Shown here: in pieces, positions 8,992 through 17,698 of the stretch
How positions within the stretch are numbered: position 1 is the stretch's first letter
Layout: every line of letters starts with the position of its first letter
Source: Sphingobacterium kitahiroshimense
GTDB taxonomy: Bacteria; Bacteroidota; Bacteroidia; Sphingobacteriales; Sphingobacteriaceae
Length of the DNA: 64,000 nucleotides
Reading direction: 5' to 3'
NCBI RefSeq assembly: GCF_025961315.1
Contig: NZ_JAOQNK010000001.1
Location: 5,766,001-5,830,000 of the forward strand
Program-made: the position numbers and the translations under genes
The notes under the pieces: model-generated
What the model saw: only the letters and a program-made list of their open reading frames with translations
Databases searched by the model: none
What the model was told of the DNA's origin: nothing

Positions 8992-9552
8992 TTATTTTTT
9001 TCGGATCCGGCTTAATGTTTCCTGAGTAATACCAAGATAAGAAGCGATATGTCCTAGCGAAATGCGTTGTGCCGCTGCGGTTTCATTCTTCAGTAGCGTA
9101 TTGTAACGCTCTTCAGCAGATTCAGTCTGTAAAGAAATGGCACGCTCCTCTAATATTTTGCAATATTCTTCCGCTAATTTTCTCCCAATGGTTTCCATTT
9201 GATGATATTTTTGATAAAGCTCATTCATATCTTCTCTGGAAATATAGTAAATAGAGGAATCTTCTAAAAACTGAATGCTCTCTAAAGAAGGAAGATTGAA
9301 GAAAAGAGGAATCACTGAACCTAATATCATATTTTCGATACCAAACCAAACATTGATCTCCCGATCTTCTTTATTGTAAAATGCGCGCACAATTCCTTTT
9401 TCAATAACAAACATATTGGATACAACTTGACCCTGTTTAAGAAAAAAATCACCCTTTTGTTTGGTCATGAATTTAGTTCTCTTAATCAATTCTTCCTCAA
9501 GATCAGTATGAATTGGTCCGTATTTTTTTAGCTGTTGGATTAAGAAATTCAT
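8992..9552 (-). CDS. Crp/Fnr-family transcriptional regulator
   Basis: 186 residues. The N-terminal cyclic-nucleotide-binding-fold domain (KGDFFLKQGQVVSNMFVIEKGIVRAFY, written in parts: KGDFFLKQGQ then FVIEKG) is followed by a dimerisation helix and a short C-terminal helix-turn-helix (ISLGHIASYLGITQETLSRI). No cysteine cluster for an Fe-S centre is visible, so it is not an O2-sensing Fnr sensu stricto; many Bacteroidota proteins of this type have no known ligand. It probably controls the SMR gene downstream through the palindrome at 8948. Confidence 0.9.
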   Translation of the reverse strand: MNFLIQQLKKYGPIHTDLEEELIKRTKFMTKQKGDFFLKQGQVVSNMFVIEKGIVRAFYNKEDREINVWFGIENMILGSVIPLFFNLPSLESIQFLEDSSIYYISREDMNELYQKYHQMETIGRKLAEEYCKILEERAISLQTESAEERYNTLLKNETAAAQRISLGHIASYLGITQETLSRIRKK

Positions 9553-10031
9553 ATTTTCTGTATTACTTCCCTATAATATTAAAACTTGCAAGTGCCGGTT
9601 TTACCGCTTGCGTAAGAACGCATTGCAACATAAGGAGTATCTATAAAAGATAAACGTTTACAAAACAAACCATATGTTGTCATGAGGTTTTAAATATACC
9701 TATCGAAGTTGGAACTACCAATCTGCAAAGTGAATTTATTGATGTCATGTAAAGCACAAAATTCCGCATGTTTATTTGTGATTCGTAGATATTCTATCTT
9801 ATTTCCAAAAATCATATACCTGCTAATTGCTAATTTTCATCAACTGATCTTACGATTTGATTCTTGACTCCGTTACATAAATCTTTGGTTTTAGAACAGC
9901 ATACTGCTCGAACTATAACAATTTTATCGTTGCTGCAACAGAGAGCTTTATCCTGATAAAAAATCTAGATCAGTAACTAGCGTAAATATGTTGATATTTA
10001 GTTTAGCTACACGATTCCATATTTGATCTTG
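9553..10031. other. intergenic region, no gene seen
   Basis: A 479-bp AT-rich gap upstream of the Crp/Fnr gene. I find no convincing coding frame, RNA gene or repeat. Confidence 0.5.
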
Positions 10032-10244
10032 TTAGTAGGGAAGCTCTTCGCAGTGAAAGCCTTTATCCTGCAATAGTCCAATGATAGATTGTGGATTTTC
10101 CTTTAAAGTATCGATGCGTAAGATGCGATCGCAATCCTGTAGATCGAAATTCCATCTGCCCGGTGTGCAGTGTTCATTTAAACCATATTCTAAAATGAGA
10201 ATGTCTTTTTCAGTTTCTACTGAGGTTTTAAATACATAAATCAT
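10032..10244 (-). CDS. small conserved-type hypothetical protein
   Basis: 70 residues, no signal peptide. Its alternating hydrophobic pattern and length resemble small ferredoxin-like-fold proteins (HMA-like) but without a CxxC metal site. It contains two isolated cysteines (CTPGRW and DCDR). It is the last gene after an AraC regulator and a siderophore-interacting protein on the same strand, 34 bp behind the latter, so co-transcription is likely. Function unknown. Confidence 0.7.
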   Translation of the reverse strand: MIYVFKTSVETEKDILILEYGLNEHCTPGRWNFDLQDCDRILRIDTLKENPQSIIGLLQDKGFHCEELPY

Positions 10245-10278
10245 GCAGTTTTTAATTTTAAATTTTTAATACAATCTG

Positions 10279-10989
10279 TTATAATCCTTTTTTTCCTTGT
10301 AGCCAATATCCTTGAGTAGTTATACGGTTTACACCGTTTCTTTTAAGGGCCTTTCGAAAAGCTTGAACGGAAGTGACATTGCCGACTAAAGTGTAGCTGG
10401 CATGAAGCCAGTTTTCATGATGAAAAATAGGAAGACCATCGATCCATTCCGCATTGGCAAACGATCCATTTTTTGGAAAGATACTACAGTTTTCTAAGCC
10501 CAACAGCTCAGGAACTTCTTGATTTGAATCGTCTAGTTCTAGATAGAACTGGAAGGAATGATTGTTTTTTTTGAGTGTGGGAAGTAGCGAACAGGCCAAT
10601 CCGAGCGAAGTTTCATCGCCGAAGAGTAACTGATGCTGAAATTTTGGGTTATACACTTTATGCCCCCTCGGACTACTGATATAGAGATGATCACCAACGC
10701 TTAAAGTGTCTGCATAACTGCTTCCGGGACCATTATTGTGAATATGAAAGATAATATCCACAATACCCAGTTGCATATCATGATAGGCAATCGTATAATT
10801 CCGGTATTCGATTTCGTTTACACGGATCACACTCGCATAGCCAATCTGGAAATTCATTTTGGCAAGGTCGCTCTGAAAACGCACCTTTTTAAGATGGGGG
10901 CTGAGGTAAGTGGTGCCGATCACTTCAGCACGCTGGCCAACGAGACTCTCTAGTATTCCGCCTGCCCATTTGGGTAGTGTTGATATCAT
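10279..10989 (-). CDS. siderophore-interacting protein (FAD-dependent ferric reductase type)
   Basis: 236 residues. The N-terminal FAD-binding barrel has YRNYTIAYHD (the RxYT-type flavin motif, about residue 62), followed by HIHNNGPGSSYA and SSPRG; the C-terminal half (FGDETSLGLACSLL) matches the SIP/ViuB NAD(P)H-binding domain. These cytosolic enzymes reduce ferric siderophores to release iron. It follows an AraC-family gene by 78 bp and precedes a 70-residue protein, so the three look like an iron-utilisation cluster. No receptor gene is next to it. Confidence 0.88.
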   Translation of the reverse strand: MISTLPKWAGGILESLVGQRAEVIGTTYLSPHLKKVRFQSDLAKMNFQIGYASVIRVNEIEYRNYTIAYHDMQLGIVDIIFHIHNNGPGSSYADTLSVGDHLYISSPRGHKVYNPKFQHQLLFGDETSLGLACSLLPTLKKNNHSFQFYLELDDSNQEVPELLGLENCSIFPKNGSFANAEWIDGLPIFHHENWLHASYTLVGNVTSVQAFRKALKRNGVNRITTQGYWLQGKKGL

Positions 10990-11067
10990 GGTATTGCTTT
11001 TTTGTTCATGACAAAGAAACAGCTAATTTGTAACGCAAACAATGGAGCAAAGGAAGAGGGTATTGGA

Positions 11068-11931
11068 CTAATCGCGGTTTTTGTTCCGAAAGGATAGTGC
11101 CGACATTCCGGTGACTTTGCTGAATAATCTCGAGAAGTAGGGGTAATCCTCGAAACCTAGGGCATCGGCGATTTCTTTTACTGACTTGTCAGAATGATAA
11201 AGCAGGCGTTTGGCTTCTAAAATGATACGCTGTTGGATATGATAGGACACAGGGTAGCCGGTGACGTCTTTGACACATTCATTCAGATAGGGGGTAGAGA
11301 TATTGAGACGCATAGCATATGCAGCGGGTCTTTTTATAGCGAGAAAGTCACGTTGCAGGGAAGCCTTAAATGCTTTTGTGATAATCTCAGATCGGGAAAG
11401 TTTGTCGACAGGTATAGCGCCCTCGAGGTACATCGAAGTCAAGAGCCCGATCAAAGTATTACAGCTATCTTTTAGCAAGGATTGATGTAACTGCTTTTGT
11501 TTACGGTCGGATAGTGTAATGCATAAAGAAACGCTAGTTTCCAAAATAGAAAATATTTCCTCAGAAAGTCGAAGCGGTTTTAATGGTGTCATTTCTTCCA
11601 GCAATTGCAGATATTCTGGATTTATATGTTCACTATTAATCCCCAAAAAACTGCCACCTACTTTTTTCATCGCCACAATGCGATGTACTTGATGTGGGTG
11701 AATATAGAGGATGGAGTAGGGGGTTATCGTATATTGCTGAAAATCAATTTCGATTTCGGTGGTGCCATTTTCCAACAGAAAGAAGGAGTGATAGTCATCC
11801 CGATGTGATCGTCTTGCATCATCCAGATTCATGAGGTCCTGTTCATCGAAAGATGCTTTGGCTATAATAATTCCCGAACTGAAAGCATCAGTCATTGTTT
11901 TAATAGGAATGGAACTGTTTTTCTTACGCAT
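11068..11931 (-). CDS. AraC-family transcriptional regulator
   Basis: 287 residues. The N-terminal cupin-like sensor domain is followed by the double helix-turn-helix, with LNISTPYLNECVKDVTGY and IADALGFEDYPYFSRLFSK near the C-terminus. It probably activates the siderophore-interacting protein gene 78 bp downstream in response to an unknown ligand, as the AraC-type regulators of siderophore genes do. Confidence 0.92.
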   Translation of the reverse strand: MRKKNSSIPIKTMTDAFSSGIIIAKASFDEQDLMNLDDARRSHRDDYHSFFLLENGTTEIEIDFQQYTITPYSILYIHPHQVHRIVAMKKVGGSFLGINSEHINPEYLQLLEEMTPLKPLRLSEEIFSILETSVSLCITLSDRKQKQLHQSLLKDSCNTLIGLLTSMYLEGAIPVDKLSRSEIITKAFKASLQRDFLAIKRPAAYAMRLNISTPYLNECVKDVTGYPVSYHIQQRIILEAKRLLYHSDKSVKEIADALGFEDYPYFSRLFSKVTGMSALSFRNKNRD

Positions 11932-12028
11932 AATGCTAACGACTATATCTTAAAAGCTGAGCACAGCACACGCTGTTTGGTATAAAAATTTATAAAAAAT
12001 AGAAACACGCAATTGAAATAACGGTATT

Positions 12029-12637
12029 TTATTCGACAATTGTTCTAAAAGTGAGATTAATCCTTGGAGAGTGAATCTTTTTAGTAGGTGGCAGTCGATG
12101 TAGCCAATGGGATTGCGTCTCATCTTTCATGACCAATAAACTGCCATGTTCTAAGATCAATCCTACATTTTCTTTCGTTTGTTTATGCTTAAAAGCAAAT
12201 TTACGGACAGCCCCAAAACTCAATGATCCGATAGCACCATTTTTCTTTAAATCTTTTTCGCCATCACTGTGCCATGCCATACCCTCATCCCCGTTATGGT
12301 AGAGATTTAATAAGCAAGAATTGAACGTTTCTCCCGTTGTTCTTTCAACTATTTCTTTTAATTCCAATAATTCTATTGACCAAGGAAGAGCATGCTTGGT
12401 TGTATTGGAATAGGTATACTCAAAAGGTTTCTCACCGTACCAAGCGACTTTTCTTTTCGTTAATATATGTTTACCAAAAATAACGGCTTCATCGTTACGC
12501 CATTCGATGGCTGTCAATAGTTTTTCATAAAAGTAATCTGCACGTTCCTGTCCCAGTACTTTCCCATAATAATGTACTGTTCCGTCCTTTGGAAGCCAAT
12601 TTTTCGTACTATCAATCGGATATTCAAATAATTCCAT
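12029..12637 (-). CDS. alkB: AlkB-type 2-oxoglutarate/Fe(II) dioxygenase
   Basis: 202 residues with the AlkB signature: the iron-binding HxD in MAWHSDGEKDL, a distal histidine in QSHWLHRLPP, and the 2-oxoglutarate-binding arginines in SPRINLTFR. NLYHNGDEGMAWH is typical of the AlkB2/AlkB3-like group. The enzyme oxidatively removes 1-methyladenine and 3-methylcytosine lesions from DNA or RNA. It lies 29 bp after an Ada-like gene, so the two form an alkylation-response operon. Confidence 0.93.
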   Translation of the reverse strand: MELFEYPIDSTKNWLPKDGTVHYYGKVLGQERADYFYEKLLTAIEWRNDEAVIFGKHILTKRKVAWYGEKPFEYTYSNTTKHALPWSIELLELKEIVERTTGETFNSCLLNLYHNGDEGMAWHSDGEKDLKKNGAIGSLSFGAVRKFAFKHKQTKENVGLILEHGSLLVMKDETQSHWLHRLPPTKKIHSPRINLTFRTIVE

Positions 12638-12666
12638 ACATAATGTTTAAATGGTGGTGCTTCGTA

Positions 12667-13524
12667 TTATAATTCCTGCTGTGTTTTGGCACTTTCCCAT
12701 CCTATAATAGCTGTTTTTCGAGTTGGTCCCCACATGTATCCTCCTGTTATGCCAGAAGATTGGATAATGCGGTGGCACGGAATAAGAAATGCAATGGGGT
12801 TACTGCCAACAGCTGTGCCAACAGCTCTAGCTGCTTTTGGATTTCCGATCTGTTCTGCTATTGTTCCATATGTAGCCAGTTTCCCCATGGGAATTTTGAG
12901 TAAACTCTCCCACACACGCAATTGAAAGTCGGTGCCTTTGAGATGTAATTTAATCTGTGAAAGAGCAGACCAATCGTTTTGAAAAATGGAGAGGGCATTT
13001 TGTTGCAGATCATCATCCCGTTGCTGAAATAGGGCATTTGGAAACTTAGCCTGTAAATCGGTGAAAGCTTTTGCTTCATTACTTTCAAATGCGATATAGC
13101 ATACTCCTTTGGCTGTAGATGCAATAATTATTGGGCCAAAAGGACTGTCTGCATAACGGTAATTGATCTTGAGAAATTGACCTCCATTTTTATATTCAGC
13201 AGGAGTCATACCTTCGATATTGATAAATAGATCATGTAAACGGCTGCTGCTCGAAAGTCCGGTATGGTATGCGGCATCAAAGAGTGTAAGTTCTTTGTTG
13301 TCATCAAGCAGTTTCTTGGCATATTGCAAACTGATGTACTGTAAAAATTTTTTAGGACTTGTACCTGCCCAGTCAGTAAAGAGCCGTTGAAAATGAGCGG
13401 GGCTTAAATGAATTTTTTCAGCGACTTCATCCAAGTTTGGCTGTTCCTTAAAATGATGTTGAATATATTCGATAGCTGAAGCTATTCGATTGTAGTTGAG
13501 ATTTGATTGTGTTTCCATTTTCAT
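12667..13524 (-). CDS. Ada-like AraC regulator fused to O6-methylguanine-DNA methyltransferase
   Basis: 285 residues. Residues of about 10-110 are an AraC-type double helix-turn-helix (IRLSPAHFQRLF-like: IHLSPAHFQRLFTDWAG). Residues of about 120-280 are the methyltransferase, with GTAVGSNPIAFLIPCHRII carrying the PCHR acceptor cysteine. The N-terminal zinc-cysteine domain that E. coli Ada uses to sense methylphosphotriesters is absent, so how it is activated is open. It repairs O6-methylguanine and probably activates its own operon (alkB 29 bp downstream). Confidence 0.92.
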   Translation of the reverse strand: MKMETQSNLNYNRIASAIEYIQHHFKEQPNLDEVAEKIHLSPAHFQRLFTDWAGTSPKKFLQYISLQYAKKLLDDNKELTLFDAAYHTGLSSSSRLHDLFINIEGMTPAEYKNGGQFLKINYRYADSPFGPIIIASTAKGVCYIAFESNEAKAFTDLQAKFPNALFQQRDDDLQQNALSIFQNDWSALSQIKLHLKGTDFQLRVWESLLKIPMGKLATYGTIAEQIGNPKAARAVGTAVGSNPIAFLIPCHRIIQSSGITGGYMWGPTRKTAIIGWESAKTQQEL

Positions 13525-13562
13525 TTTAATTTATACCCAAATTTCATCATGATTGTCGCTGT

Positions 13563-14066
13563 TTACAATCCGAAACATGCGGAGTTTTGATTAGGCGTGA
13601 TCATTTTAACCATTTTGTAATTGATAAATGGTACATTTTTTAAAATCACTTCCTGCTCCTTTACGGTTGTAAATCCCATTTTTATAAAAAATGGTTTTGC
13701 CGTCTTGCTTACATCTGCCGTTAAACGATCGGTGTTCTGTCGCCTTGCCTCTGCTTCTATATATTGGTAGAGCTGGGATGCTATTTTTTGACCTTGGTAA
13801 TCTTTATGAACAAAAAATAAATCAATATAACGACCTTCAGCTAAGGTGCAAAAGCCGACAATACTGTTGTTTAACGCTGCTATGAGTACATACTGCTCCG
13901 TTAACACCTGAGTCCATCGTTGCATATTCTCACTGCTGGAGCTCCAAACCGCTACCTGCTCTGCGCTATAATCTTGGATGCAAATGCGCTTAATAGTATC
14001 GACAAACAGTTCCTGCAGGGAAACAATATCATGAAGGGTGCCAAATCTAAACGTAATTTTTTCCAA
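13563..14066 (-). CDS. GNAT-family N-acetyltransferase
   Basis: 167 residues with the GNAT core: YIDLFFVHKDYQGQKIASQLY, where QGQKIA is the acetyl-CoA-binding R/QxxGxG/A-like loop, then the beta-strand DVSKTAKPFFIKMGF. It is the first gene of a run with ada and alkB (38 bp spacing), but a role in alkylation response is not shown. Substrate unknown. Confidence 0.88.
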   Translation of the reverse strand: MEKITFRFGTLHDIVSLQELFVDTIKRICIQDYSAEQVAVWSSSSENMQRWTQVLTEQYVLIAALNNSIVGFCTLAEGRYIDLFFVHKDYQGQKIASQLYQYIEAEARRQNTDRLTADVSKTAKPFFIKMGFTTVKEQEVILKNVPFINYKMVKMITPNQNSACFGL

Positions 14067-14400
14067 AATATACTGGTATAATGTTTTTTCTTTGATTGTA
14101 TGGGCTACTCTAGACCATTCTTTTTATTGATATGATGTACTGCTGATTGATGAGTCAAACTTAATAATATTGTCTTTTATATCCAAAGTACTGGCTTGAC
14201 AATTCATGTTCATTGCGCAAATTGCTTTACTATTATTTGCAATACGCAGTGATTTTAGATTTTTGATGATGAGGTTTTTTAGTTTTAGTCACAAAAAAAT
14301 ATCAGGGTGCTGCTGTGGGCTGTTTCACCGTAATATAGGATTTACCTAAAGATGCTGGATGGAATGAAATGGGGAATATGTGCGTTAGAAATTATAAAAA
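14067..14400. other. intergenic region, no gene seen
   Basis: 334 bp between the GNAT start and the tRNA-Arg terminator. No coding frame, repeat or RNA gene is evident. Confidence 0.5.
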
Positions 14401-14431
14401 AAGCAGCGTTTAATACTATTAAACGCTGCTT
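14401..14431 (-). terminator. terminator of tRNA-Arg
   Basis: Perfect 14-bp arms (AAGCAGCGTTTAAT and complement) with a 3-nt loop, followed on the minus strand by a T run (14402-14396), 6 nt after the tRNA 3' end. Confidence 0.9.
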
Positions 14432-14436
14432 TTGTG

Positions 14437-14508
14437 TGTCCCCGAAGGGAGTCGAACCCATATCAACAGAACCGGAATCTGCAATTTTATCCATTAAACT
14501 ACAGGGAC
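14437..14508 (-). tRNA. tRNA-Arg(CCG)
   Basis: The acceptor GTCCCTG pairs with CGGGGAC (one G-U), the anticodon stem GCAGA/TCTGT encloses loop TTCCGGT with anticodon CCG, and the T loop is TTCGACT. The discriminator is A and CCA is not encoded. It reads CGG arginine codons. Confidence 0.92.
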
Positions 14509-14581
14509 ATGCTAGCAAAGATATACTATTTCATGAAAAATGAAAATAGCTAAATGCAATCTCTTGCCAACATCCTCATCT

Positions 14582-15121
14582 TTAGTCAATAAGATTTAAA
14601 GTTACATTTACTGAAATGTCTGGAGTACCGCCACCAATGCTTTGGTAGCTTGAATTGTTCCAGTCTGCTGCGGTAACCTTTGTTTTATTTAGACCGTGCA
14701 TCAAGACAATTTTCATTGGAATAGCACTTGCTTTGTCTAATACTTTCCAGTTGCTTTTTAAACCTACCTGTTGATCTAAATACGTAAAGGTGATCTGCTC
14801 CTTTGTAGGGCCTACGAAGAAAAACTGATGCTCATCGGCATCGTCAGAAATTTCCTGTTGTACCTCATGTCCATCAAAATCTTTTAATTTGATATCTAAA
14901 TCATAGTTGCCTTTTTTTAAGTTTAACGACTGTGGTTTTGTATCGGTAGCATCGATGATAACTTCGACTTTGGCATTTGTTGTTTTTTCTGTAAAACTTA
15001 AAGTCATGGTTTTCATTTCTTCATTATCATGTTCGTGGACAGGATCGTCTTTTTTACATGAGTTGAAAAGGAGAACTGCTGCGATCAGTACTAATTTGCT
15101 GCTGTTAATGATTTTTTTCAT
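14582..15121 (-). CDS. lipoprotein paired with TonB receptor
   Basis: 179 residues. A lipoprotein signal (LIAAVLLFNSC, cysteine 22) is followed by an acidic, histidine-bearing segment (DPVHEHDNEE) that could touch metal ions, then a beta-rich domain. It lies 20 bp behind a TonB-dependent receptor and is clearly its operon partner. I do not recognise the family; by position it may be a surface-exposed binding partner of the receptor or a periplasmic relay. The metal idea is an inference from the His/Asp/Glu cluster and the operator upstream of the receptor. Confidence 0.82.
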   Translation of the reverse strand: MKKIINSSKLVLIAAVLLFNSCKKDDPVHEHDNEEMKTMTLSFTEKTTNAKVEVIIDATDTKPQSLNLKKGNYDLDIKLKDFDGHEVQQEISDDADEHQFFFVGPTKEQITFTYLDQQVGLKSNWKVLDKASAIPMKIVLMHGLNKTKVTAADWNNSSYQSIGGGTPDISVNVTLNLID

Positions 15122-15141
15122 GATAGCTGTATTTGTTATGA

Positions 15142-17454
15142 TTAGAATGTGTAATTAATTGTCAACTGTATATTTCGGCCTACACCATGACTGTAATAAC
15201 GGAATAGATCTGTGTAAGATTTGTAGGTGCTATTGAATATGTTTTCTACCAAAAGGCGAGTTTGCAATTTATTGTTGCCAATAAGAGAGCCTAAACTAAT
15301 GGAACCATTGATAAGCTGATACGCCGATGGTGCGGGAGCCATCTCCATACTTGCTGTTGTTAAAAACTGTTTGGCATAGATTTCTTGACCTAAGGCAAAT
15401 TTCACGTCATGCATCCAGTTCGTCTTTCCCTTTGTTGTAAAAGCGATTTCATGTGTATACGATAGGGGCGGAATAAGAGGCAGATAGTTTTTGTCATCTA
15501 GGTTACGGGCGTAGATAAATGATGTGTTTGCACTGTAATCTAAATGTTCACTGATGGCATATTTTCCCTGTACGTCAATCCCGGCCAATAATGCATTGTT
15601 TTGACTATACTGCCAGATCGGAAATGTACCTGAAAGATTTTGTACGTATTCTTCGGTCGGTTTTACGTAAATGTAATTATTGATGTAGTTAGCATAGATG
15701 TCAATGTTTAAGAAATTTTTCTGCTCATGGATATTTAAACTGGTGATCCACTTTAATCCTTTCTCTGCTTTTAATGCCGCATCTCCTCTTTCATAGCGTG
15801 CTGTACTTTGGTGTACGTTTTGGCTGTACAGTTCTTGTGCAGATGGAGCTCTCCAGGCAAGTCCTAAGTTTGATTTAAGAGTCATATGGTTGTCGACAGT
15901 ATAGGATAAACCGAGGTTGGTCGACAAGTTATGAAACTGATTGTCGCCACCATAAGCTTTACCATAAAAGTCATACCCTGCAGCATCGAAATTCTTAAAA
16001 TCATAACGAGCTCCTAATTCGTAGGCCAATCGGTCTTTTTGCCATTGATATATACCGTATGCTCCGATATTAAAGGCATTGTAATTAGGAATTAATGGGG
16101 TATTAAAAGTCCCAGCAATATTATTGTTAACTTGTGTCTGCCCCTGAAGGCCTGTGATAAATTTTTGATTTAAGCCCTCAATAGTATAAGATGCATCAAG
16201 TGCATGTGTCCGTAAAACCATATCCATGCTTGGAATTGCGCTACGGCCTGCACGTCTTTTATCATATTCCTGCCGGTGGTTATTCTGGTAAGCATATTTT
16301 ATGGATAAGGTTTTAGCATCGCTCAAGCGCTGGCTGTAAGCAAACTGAAATACCTCGTGTTTAACCTCTTGACGGGGAGCATCAATTTGGTATGAGAATC
16401 CGAAGAGTTCGCTGGGATACGGTCTCCCATAGGCTAGACGTTCCTGAAAAGAAGTAATATCGCCGATATGAGTAGAAGATAAAATGCCCGCTTCATTGTG
16501 ATATTGTTTATAGGAAGCTTCAAAATTAGCGTCTTTGTATTGATAATTTACTGCAGCATTTAGGTTGTAAATGCGCTGCCCGGTATTGTTCAGATAATAA
16601 TCGGGAGTTTTTCGATTACCACTTTTGCTGTAGTTTCCATTGAAAGACCATTTCAGTCCAGCTATGGGAGTGATGCCCTCCAGGTTTAATGCGCTTTGCA
16701 TACCTCTGCCATTTGTGAAAGCGTTTAGACTAACTTGCCCTCTAAGACTATCAATTTTATTCCAGGGCTTAGTGGAAAGCAGAATTGCTCCACCTAATGC
16801 TTCACCACCATAACGTAAGCTTTCTGCTCCCTTTACGACCGTAATCGCATTCGCCGCGTACACATCAATTTCTGGAGCATGGTCATTACCCCATTGCTGA
16901 CTTTCGAGTTTCATACCATCATTAAGTATCGCCAAGCGATTGCCATAAAGACCGTTAATAATGGGCTTATTGATGGTAGATCCGGTCTGTAGGAGATGGA
17001 CTCCGGAGATGTTTTTTAAAACTTCTGCTAGCGAACGGTTTCTATTTTCAGTTAAAGCTGTCGCATTGACCTGTTGTGCAATCTGTGTTTTGGCGGCAAC
17101 CTGATAACCGTAAACCTGTGTCTCGGCGAGTCTCTTAACGTCTTTTTTTAGTCTTATCAGTACGGGACGGTCATTTTTCACATAAGTAGTGTCATTTTCG
17201 TAGCCAACGAGTGAAGTCACTAATTTTATCGGGAAGTTCTGTTCAGTACTAAATTGAAATTCACCCGAAAAGTTGGAAGTTATCGCTTTCTTATGGCCTT
17301 CGTAGTGAAGGTTAGCTCCATGAATGGGACTGGTGTTTTCTAGCGCAATGATCTTTCCGCTTATTTGTCTTTTTTGTGCAAATAGGCTGTATGAAGGCCA
17401 TAATGAGATGAATACGGGTGCCAATATAGAGATGACGCTGAACTGTTTTGTCAT
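15142..17454 (-). CDS. TonB-dependent outer-membrane receptor
   Basis: 770 residues. After a signal peptide comes a CarboxypepD_reg-like/DUF4480-type N-terminal extension (QISGKIIALENTSPIHGANL), then the plug domain (LAEVLKNISGVHLL, IDVYAANAITVVKGAESLRYGGEALGGAILL) and a 22-strand-type barrel ending in aromatic LTINYTF. It imports a substrate across the outer membrane using TonB-ExbBD energy. The plug resembles receptors of the ZnuD/CirA kind, and a His-rich lipoprotein follows, so a metal or metal chelate is a candidate ligand. A perfect long inverted repeat 26-74 bp upstream is the likely operator. Confidence 0.92.
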   Translation of the reverse strand: MTKQFSVISILAPVFISLWPSYSLFAQKRQISGKIIALENTSPIHGANLHYEGHKKAITSNFSGEFQFSTEQNFPIKLVTSLVGYENDTTYVKNDRPVLIRLKKDVKRLAETQVYGYQVAAKTQIAQQVNATALTENRNRSLAEVLKNISGVHLLQTGSTINKPIINGLYGNRLAILNDGMKLESQQWGNDHAPEIDVYAANAITVVKGAESLRYGGEALGGAILLSTKPWNKIDSLRGQVSLNAFTNGRGMQSALNLEGITPIAGLKWSFNGNYSKSGNRKTPDYYLNNTGQRIYNLNAAVNYQYKDANFEASYKQYHNEAGILSSTHIGDITSFQERLAYGRPYPSELFGFSYQIDAPRQEVKHEVFQFAYSQRLSDAKTLSIKYAYQNNHRQEYDKRRAGRSAIPSMDMVLRTHALDASYTIEGLNQKFITGLQGQTQVNNNIAGTFNTPLIPNYNAFNIGAYGIYQWQKDRLAYELGARYDFKNFDAAGYDFYGKAYGGDNQFHNLSTNLGLSYTVDNHMTLKSNLGLAWRAPSAQELYSQNVHQSTARYERGDAALKAEKGLKWITSLNIHEQKNFLNIDIYANYINNYIYVKPTEEYVQNLSGTFPIWQYSQNNALLAGIDVQGKYAISEHLDYSANTSFIYARNLDDKNYLPLIPPLSYTHEIAFTTKGKTNWMHDVKFALGQEIYAKQFLTTASMEMAPAPSAYQLINGSISLGSLIGNNKLQTRLLVENIFNSTYKSYTDLFRYYSHGVGRNIQLTINYTF

Positions 17455-17479
17455 GCTTAAATTAAATTACGCCTCAAAA

Positions 17480-17528
17480 ATACAACATTGTTGCATTAAA
17501 TTAAAATAATAATGCAACAATGTTGTAT
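17480..17528. promoter_or_regulatory. double-palindrome operator upstream of TonB receptor
   Basis: Two 19-bp arms, ATACAACATTGTTGCATTA (17480-17498) and its exact complement (17510-17528), are separated by 11 bp. Each arm is itself nearly palindromic around CAACA-N-TGTTG, giving two 15-bp boxes TRCAACANTGTTGYA. Such paired boxes suit a dimeric repressor, for example of the Fur/Zur family, but the regulator is not identified. Confidence 0.75.
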
Positions 17529-17698
17529 ATAATTTAAAAAGTCATGGTTTATACCGTTTTATAGTACAAATGGATTACCCCTTTATTTTTTTGAACCGTG
17601 GAGATTGGTCCAAATAATCAAAGTGGTACAGGTATCAACTAACGAATAAGTTAACTGTAAAAAATTTGGGTTGTGATTTTAGAGTTGTAAATATCCGA

